Assembly (NCBI GenBank): GCA_947628555.1
Contig: CANRAI010000055.1
Span: forward strand, 1-8,089
Direction of reading: 5' to 3'
Length of the DNA: 8,089 nt
DNA from: an uncultured Clostridia bacterium
Lineage (GTDB): Bacteria > Bacillota > Clostridia > Christensenellales > Borkfalkiaceae
The first letter of the stretch is position 1. Each line of letters opens with the position of its first letter. A program made the position numbers and the translations under genes. The notes beneath the pieces were generated by a model. It saw only the letters and a list, made by a program, of their open reading frames with translations. It was not told the DNA's origin and searched no databases. Shown in pieces: positions 5,126 to 8,089 of the stretch.

Positions 5126-5155
5126 TCTCACGGTGTACCGCCGTGAGAAATTTTT
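5126..5155. terminator. Bidirectional terminator between MATE and histidine phosphatase genes
   Basis: An 8-bp stem TCTCACGG/CCGTGAGA (5126-5133, 5141-5148) with a 7-base loop, followed on the plus strand by AA then TTTTT (5151-5155). On the minus strand it is followed by ATTTGCCTTTT, a weaker tail. It lies in the 36 bases between the two convergent stops. Confidence 0.85.
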
Positions 5156-5696
5156 ATATCAATCTTATCAGTCCGCAATTATCGGTTAAAGTACTCCAAA
5201 ATTTTTCAAGCGGTATGCCCATTATGCGGCAGATTATGCTTGAATTCATTGCGCCGTGCCCCACTATTAACACGTCTTTCCCCCGCTCAGCCAACGGCTC
5301 GATGACTTTTTTAAGAAAATCGCCCGTCCTCGCATATAAATCCGCAAAACTTTCCGCGCCGCCGTCCGGGATATAATCCTGCGGACTTTCAAACATCACT
5401 TTTATCGGACAGCCGGGGGGAATATCGTCTATCCCCTCATAGTTGCCGAAGCACATTTCAACCAATCTATCATCGGTTATAATCGGAATGTTTCTCCCCT
5501 TTAAGACGATTTCAGCAGTTTCTTTCGCGCGGACAAGCGGCGAACAATAGCATACGTCGAAGTTGATATTCGCGCATTGCTTTGCCGCATTTTCCGCCAT
5601 CGCCCTGCCTTCTGCGTTAAGCGCAATATCCGTTCTGCCCTGCAATTTTCGTTTTGCGTTCCACTCTGTCTTCCCATGTCGCATTATGTATAACAT
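5154..5696 (-). CDS. Histidine phosphatase family protein (phosphoglycerate mutase-like)
   Basis: This encodes 180 residues, typical of the small single-domain branch. The catalytic RHG motif is at residues 6-8 (LYIMRHGKTEWN) with His7 as the expected phospho-acceptor. Arg56 in YCSPLVRAKET, Glu80 in LVEMCFGNYEG and His147 in VGHGAMN complete the phosphate pocket. Members of this size act on varied phospho-substrates, including 2,3-bisphosphoglycerate-like metabolites, sugar phosphates and cobalamin intermediates; nothing here fixes the substrate. The start at 5696 is needed for the first beta strand; AGGA lies six bases upstream, a weak ribosome site. The OLD-like gene ends 105 bases upstream with no terminator between, so read-through is possible, but the gap and the different base composition suggest unrelated functions. 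Confidence 0.92.
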   Translation of the reverse strand: MLYIMRHGKTEWNAKRKLQGRTDIALNAEGRAMAENAAKQCANINFDVCYCSPLVRAKETAEIVLKGRNIPIITDDRLVEMCFGNYEGIDDIPPGCPIKVMFESPQDYIPDGGAESFADLYARTGDFLKKVIEPLAERGKDVLIVGHGAMNSSIICRIMGIPLEKFWSTLTDNCGLIRLI

Positions 5697-5801
5697 ATTT
5701 AATCCTAATTATCCATTAACCACTGCGGGCGCTTGATAATTTATTCCTTTGTAAAATCAGATTTCACATATATGATTCATTGCCATATCTATTCAATCAA
5801 T
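5697..5801 (-). other. Gap between OLD-like and histidine phosphatase genes
   Basis: 105 AT-rich bases with no clear terminator for the OLD-like gene and no consensus promoter. A weak TTGAAT...TATATG pair and a GATAAT box are visible on the minus strand but are not convincing. Confidence 0.35.
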
Positions 5802-7157
5802 TTAGCTTTGAAAAAAACTTTTGATTCTTCCTACGAACTCATTTATAAACCAATCAATATGAGCTTCTTTTAATATTCCGTTATTTGTCATTATACCTTC
5901 AACTACTTTGGCTGAAATATTTTTATCCCTCACGTCGTTTTGAGGTAAAACTATGCACAAATACTCGGGGAAATCAGCCGCTATCTCGTCCGCTAATTGT
6001 TTTTTATCTCCATCAAATATCGCAACTACTTTCTTATATCCCAAATCTTTAAGAATATTTAAAATGATTTTTTCGTTACCTGCGCCTCCGGCGCCCCATC
6101 CGAAGAAATCGCCGCATATTTCAATACCCTTTTCAATTAAAGCTTTTTTATAAAAAATAACGTCTTCTTGCCCTTCGGTTACTATAATGTTATCTTCAAG
6201 GAAAAAAATTTCATTTGCATACAATCCTAAAATATGTGGGTTATTTAAATTGCTTATAAGTCCTTTTATTTTATTTTTGGAGCTGCTTTTTAAACAATCA
6301 ACCCTGATATTGCCGTCAGATAATTTTTGAGTGCGAATCAATCCCCCGTCATTAGCAATAGCTTCCCAATTTATAAAATAGGGCGAATGAGTACTGATTA
6401 TAATTTGGCGCGTTTTGGATTGTTCCAAAAGTTCAGTCATTAATCTCTTCTGGTATGCAGGATGTAATGAAAGTTCGGGTTCGTCGATAACTATTATATC
6501 TTTTTCATTAGAATCGTAAAGCGCATCGCAAATTGTTAAGACGCTCCAAAGCCCATCTCCTATACCTTCACTAGAATGAGCGGTGTTGCCAAAAATAAAT
6601 TTAGCGTAGTAATTGCCGTTATCGCGCTGTTCTATTGTCCAATCAACATGTTGACCAACAATTCGTTTCAAGATTCTATCTATTTCATCTTTGTGATCAG
6701 CCATTGAAAATAAACGGGTATAAAAATTACTTATTCCATATGAACGGTTTTTTAAATAAGTGTTGTTTAAAAAATCATCTCGTCCCCATTTGATTTTGCT
6801 AAATTCATATTCTACGTATCGGCGCGACGGTAAAATATATGACTTGACCCGCGTTTCATCTGACCAACAAATTTCACTTCCGCCTTCGTTTACGGTTTCT
6901 AACGAATGAACTGTTCCGTTTTCTTCTGTCAAAGTTATTTTTATCCTATCACCGGCATTTAAATTTCTTTTTCCTTCGGAAAAGCTCGATTCCGCGTTAA
7001 AAGCTTTTATACTTTCGATTATTGTTGATTTACCTGAATTATTTGCTCCGACGATAATATTAAGTCCGCTTCCGCATTTACCGTTCGGCAAGCTGAAATC
7101 TATACTTTGACCTATTCCGAATCCTCGGAATCCGTGAATCGTAAGCTGTTTAATCAT
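5802..7157 (-). CDS. AAA/ABC-type ATPase fused to TOPRIM domain (OLD-family-like nuclease)
   Basis: This encodes 451 residues in two parts. The ATPase has MIKQLTIHGFRGF as its first strand, Walker A GANNSGKST (37-45), a degenerate signature SSEGIGDG (195-202), Walker B IIVIDEPE (Asp225, Glu226) and the switch His257 in STHSPYF. A TOPRIM domain follows: VTEG with Glu328, then IFDGD with Asp382 and Asp384, the metal-binding residues of OLD nucleases. OLD proteins are ATP-regulated DNA endonucleases, several acting in phage defence (P2 OLD, GajA of Gabija). This one is shorter than those (about 580 residues) and has no UvrD/GajB-like helicase beside it, so it looks like a stand-alone class. Seven sampled 60-base rows average about 34% GC against about 52% in six rows of murG and MATE, suggesting recent transfer. 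GGAG lies seven bases before the ATG. The exact biochemical role is unproven. Confidence 0.88.
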   Translation of the reverse strand: MIKQLTIHGFRGFGIGQSIDFSLPNGKCGSGLNIIVGANNSGKSTIIESIKAFNAESSFSEGKRNLNAGDRIKITLTEENGTVHSLETVNEGGSEICWSDETRVKSYILPSRRYVEYEFSKIKWGRDDFLNNTYLKNRSYGISNFYTRLFSMADHKDEIDRILKRIVGQHVDWTIEQRDNGNYYAKFIFGNTAHSSEGIGDGLWSVLTICDALYDSNEKDIIVIDEPELSLHPAYQKRLMTELLEQSKTRQIIISTHSPYFINWEAIANDGGLIRTQKLSDGNIRVDCLKSSSKNKIKGLISNLNNPHILGLYANEIFFLEDNIIVTEGQEDVIFYKKALIEKGIEICGDFFGWGAGGAGNEKIILNILKDLGYKKVVAIFDGDKKQLADEIAADFPEYLCIVLPQNDVRDKNISAKVVEGIMTNNGILKEAHIDWFINEFVGRIKSFFQS

Positions 7158-7184
7158 TTATTTGCTCCATTTTTCGTTGTCCAT
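7158..7184 (-). CDS. Possible 8-codon upstream ORF abutting the OLD-like gene
   Basis: ATG at 7184 opens MDNEKWSK and stops with TAA directly before the ATG at 7157. The ribosome site GGAG of the nuclease gene lies inside it. Its own ribosome site is poor (GAAG, ten bases upstream). It could couple translation or be chance. Confidence 0.25.
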   Translation of the reverse strand: MDNEKWSK

Positions 7185-7205
7185 TAAGTAGAATCTTCAA
7201 TAAGA

Positions 7206-7234
7206 ATTAAATTTTGCAAAGATTTCTTGTTCAA
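7206..7234 (-). promoter_or_regulatory. Candidate promoter of the OLD-like gene
   Basis: Minus strand: -35 TTGAAC (7234-7229, 4 of 6), exactly 17 bases, -10 TTTAAT (7211-7206, 5 of 6). The predicted start near 7198 gives a leader of about 40 bases. The -35 and spacer are built from the tandem repeats at 7217-7246. Confidence 0.5.
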
Positions 7235-7246
7235 AGATTTCTTGAA
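7217..7246. repeat. 15-bp tandem direct repeat over the OLD-like gene promoter
   Basis: Two adjacent 15-base units share the 13-base core CAAAGATTTCTTG (7217-7229 and 7232-7244) and differ only in the last two bases. The pair covers the -35, most of the spacer and the region just upstream, so it could be a two-site operator. Confidence 0.7.
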
Positions 7247-7271
7247 TTTTTTAAAATTTCTTTATACAGAA

Positions 7272-7317
7272 TAACATTTTTTCAGCGTAAAATCAATAGA
7301 AAAGAGACAAAATGTTA
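7272..7317. repeat. Inverted repeat with 28-base interior
   Basis: Perfect 9-bp arms TAACATTTT (7272-7280) and AAAATGTTA (7309-7317). As plus-strand RNA it could close a stem just before the hairpin and T-run at 7326-7344, hence a possible small structured RNA. Promoter evidence is weak. Confidence 0.4.
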
Positions 7318-7325
7318 AAGGATAT

Positions 7326-7344
7326 GCGCACCTTGCGCTTTTTT
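7326..7344 (+). terminator. Short hairpin with T-run
   Basis: GCGCA-CCT-TGCGC followed by six T (7339-7344). The 5-bp GC-rich stem and 3-base loop make a minimal terminator. No upstream plus-strand gene is recognised; it would insulate tryptophanase or end a small RNA. Confidence 0.45.
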
Positions 7345-7443
7345 GTCTTAGCCCGAACGGTCGCTGCTTTATTGAATGTTAATCTGTGATTTTAAGGAAT
7401 AAAATAAAACAAAAAATTTTTCTTCCGCCGTAAAATTATTTTC

Positions 7444-7457
7444 AATAAGCGTTTACT
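7444..7457. promoter_or_regulatory. cre-like (CcpA) site over the tryptophanase -35
   Basis: AATAAGCGTTTACT matches the idealised cre TGTAAGCGTTTACA at 11 of 14 positions, with the central TAAGCGTTTAC intact but the outer TG and CA lost. Overlap with the -35 would suit catabolite repression. This is inference from sequence only. Confidence 0.35.
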
Positions 7458-7480
7458 ATTTCAAAATTGTGTGTTATAAT
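7452..7480 (+). promoter_or_regulatory. Tryptophanase promoter
   Basis: -35 TTTACT (7452-7457), 17-base spacer, extended -10 TGTTATAAT (TATAAT 7475-7480). The predicted start is near 7487, on a small palindrome GTAAA-TAT-TTTAC (7487-7499). The leader of about 34 bases ends in GGAGG (7507-7511), nine bases before the ATG. Confidence 0.75.
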
Positions 7481-7520
7481 AAAAAAGTAAATATTTTACA
7501 AATTGTGGAGGCAATTAACA

Positions 7521-8089
7521 ATGAAATCTATTTATTTCCCCGAACCTTTTAGAATCAAGAGCGTTGAACCGCTTAAAATTTTGACAAGAGAAGAGCGCGA
7601 ACAGAAAATAGCCGAAGCCAACTACAACGTATTCTACCTTGCTTCGCGCGATGTTTACATAGACCTGCTTACTGACAGCGGCACGGGCGCTATGAGCTCT
7701 AACCAGTGGGCGGGCGTTATGCTCGGCGACGAGTCCTACGCCGGCGCAGACTGCTACTATAAGGTACAGGAGAATGCCAAAAAGGTTTTCGGCTTACCCT
7801 ATGTTCAGCTTGTTCACCAGGGCAGAGCCGCAGAAAAAGTGCTTCTTCCCATTCTCCTTGAAGGCAAAAAGTACGCGATTGCGAATATGCACTTCGATAC
7901 CACCCGCGCTCACGTAGAGCTTGCGGGCGCGAGGGCTATTGACTGCGTAGTTCCGGAAGCGCTTGACACCACAAAATATTACGAATTTAAAGGAAACATG
8001 GACTGCGATAAGCTTGAACAATACATTAAAGAGCTTGGCGCGGAAAATATCGGCGTTATTATCATGACGATAACCAACAACTCCGCAGG
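7521..8089 (+). CDS. tnaA: Tryptophanase (tryptophan indole-lyase), N-terminal part, runs off right edge
   Basis: The frame is open from ATG 7521 to the edge: 189 of an expected 460-470 codons. Tryptophanase is a cytosolic PLP enzyme that splits tryptophan to indole, pyruvate and ammonia. Family marks: PEPFRIKSVEP (7-17), IDLLTDSGTGAMS (47-59), GDESYAGADCYY with Tyr73 (69-80), HQGR with Arg102 (99-102), and TITNNSAG at the edge; the PLP lysine lies beyond. Tyrosine phenol-lyase is the close relative. Here NMHFDTT places Asp126 where tryptophanases have a conserved Asp (Asp133 in Proteus) and phenol-lyases have Thr124, and TITNNSAG matches the tryptophanase form, so tryptophanase is favoured. 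The second discriminating residue (His458 in Proteus) is outside the window. GGAGG precedes the start. It would make the cell an indole producer from dietary tryptophan. Confidence 0.9.
   Translation, partial: MKSIYFPEPFRIKSVEPLKILTREEREQKIAEANYNVFYLASRDVYIDLLTDSGTGAMSSNQWAGVMLGDESYAGADCYYKVQENAKKVFGLPYVQLVHQGRAAEKVLLPILLEGKKYAIANMHFDTTRAHVELAGARAIDCVVPEALDTTKYYEFKGNMDCDKLEQYIKELGAENIGVIIMTITNNSA

Larger units (their letters stand above)
7185..7520. other. Intergenic between OLD-like nuclease and tryptophanase
   Basis: This gap of about 340 bases has no credible long coding frame. It holds the nuclease promoter and repeats (7206-7246), an AT palindrome AATTTT-TT-AAAATT (7245-7258), a long-range inverted repeat (7272-7280 with 7309-7317), a small hairpin with T-run (7326-7344), and the tryptophanase promoter (7452-7480). 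The stretch 7345-7440 shows nothing clear. No tnaC-like leader peptide was found. Confidence 0.5.

Noticed and set aside
5143..5376. Plus-strand frame of 77 codons
   Set aside because: Antisense to the histidine phosphatase and begins inside the shared terminator.
7385..7389. TGTGA as half of a CRP site for tnaA
   Set aside because: No TCACA partner at the right spacing, and it lies about 65 bases upstream of the -35 in what appears to be a non-enteric genome.
7794..8021. Minus-strand frame of 75 codons
   Set aside because: Antisense to tryptophanase, which has clear family motifs across this stretch.
1..8089. CRISPR array, insertion sequence or prophage
   Set aside because: No spaced repeats of CRISPR length, no terminal inverted repeats with a transposase and no phage structural or integrase gene were found.

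Overview
The window looks like a chromosomal segment from an uncultured Bacillota (Clostridia-like) gut or rumen anaerobe. This is an inference. It rests on about 50% GC in the core genes beside very AT-rich intergenic DNA, AGGAG-type ribosome binding sites, a Gram-positive-style MurG with an HESD motif, a MepA-like MATE pump, a DUF204 manganese exporter and a tryptophanase. No rRNA, phage, transposase or CRISPR array is present.

Layout, left to right. (1) A minus-strand pair at 1-695: a small single-span membrane protein of unknown function, then a PAP2-type lipid phosphatase cut by the left edge, with a one-base gap between them. (2) A divergent TetR-family regulator (800-1381). The shared 105-bp intergenic region holds a perfect 7-8-7 inverted repeat, the likely operator. 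A textbook terminator follows tetR. (3) A stand-alone MurG (1448-2494), convergent with and overlapping a minus-strand MntP manganese exporter (2454-3077) by 41 bp. (4) An RNA-rich gap (3078-3740): a tRNA-Pro with the unusual anticodon AGG, its terminator, a damaged second copy of that tRNA's 3' end, a second hairpin, and the promoter plus leader of the next gene. (5) A MATE efflux pump (3741-5117) whose leader holds a 17-bp terminator-like hairpin lying inside an in-frame upstream extension. (6) A bidirectional terminator, then two minus-strand genes: a histidine phosphatase (5154-5696) and an AT-rich ATPase-TOPRIM (OLD-like) nuclease (5802-7157), probably horizontally acquired. (7) A 363-bp gap with regulatory signals, then the first 189 codons of tryptophanase running off the right edge.

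There is no single large operon; the genes are mostly individually promoted. The most interesting material is regulatory. Several genes have a -10 box so close to the start codon that leaderless transcription is suggested: mntP and the small membrane protein have exactly six bases between, murG has nine. The MATE leader resembles a translated attenuator. The OLD-like gene has 15-bp tandem repeats over its promoter. The tRNA-Pro(AGG) is an A34 tRNA with a U1-A72 pair and has a rearranged partial copy of its 3' end about 60 bp downstream. No complete new multi-gene system is visible; the OLD-like gene is the best candidate for a stand-alone defence function.
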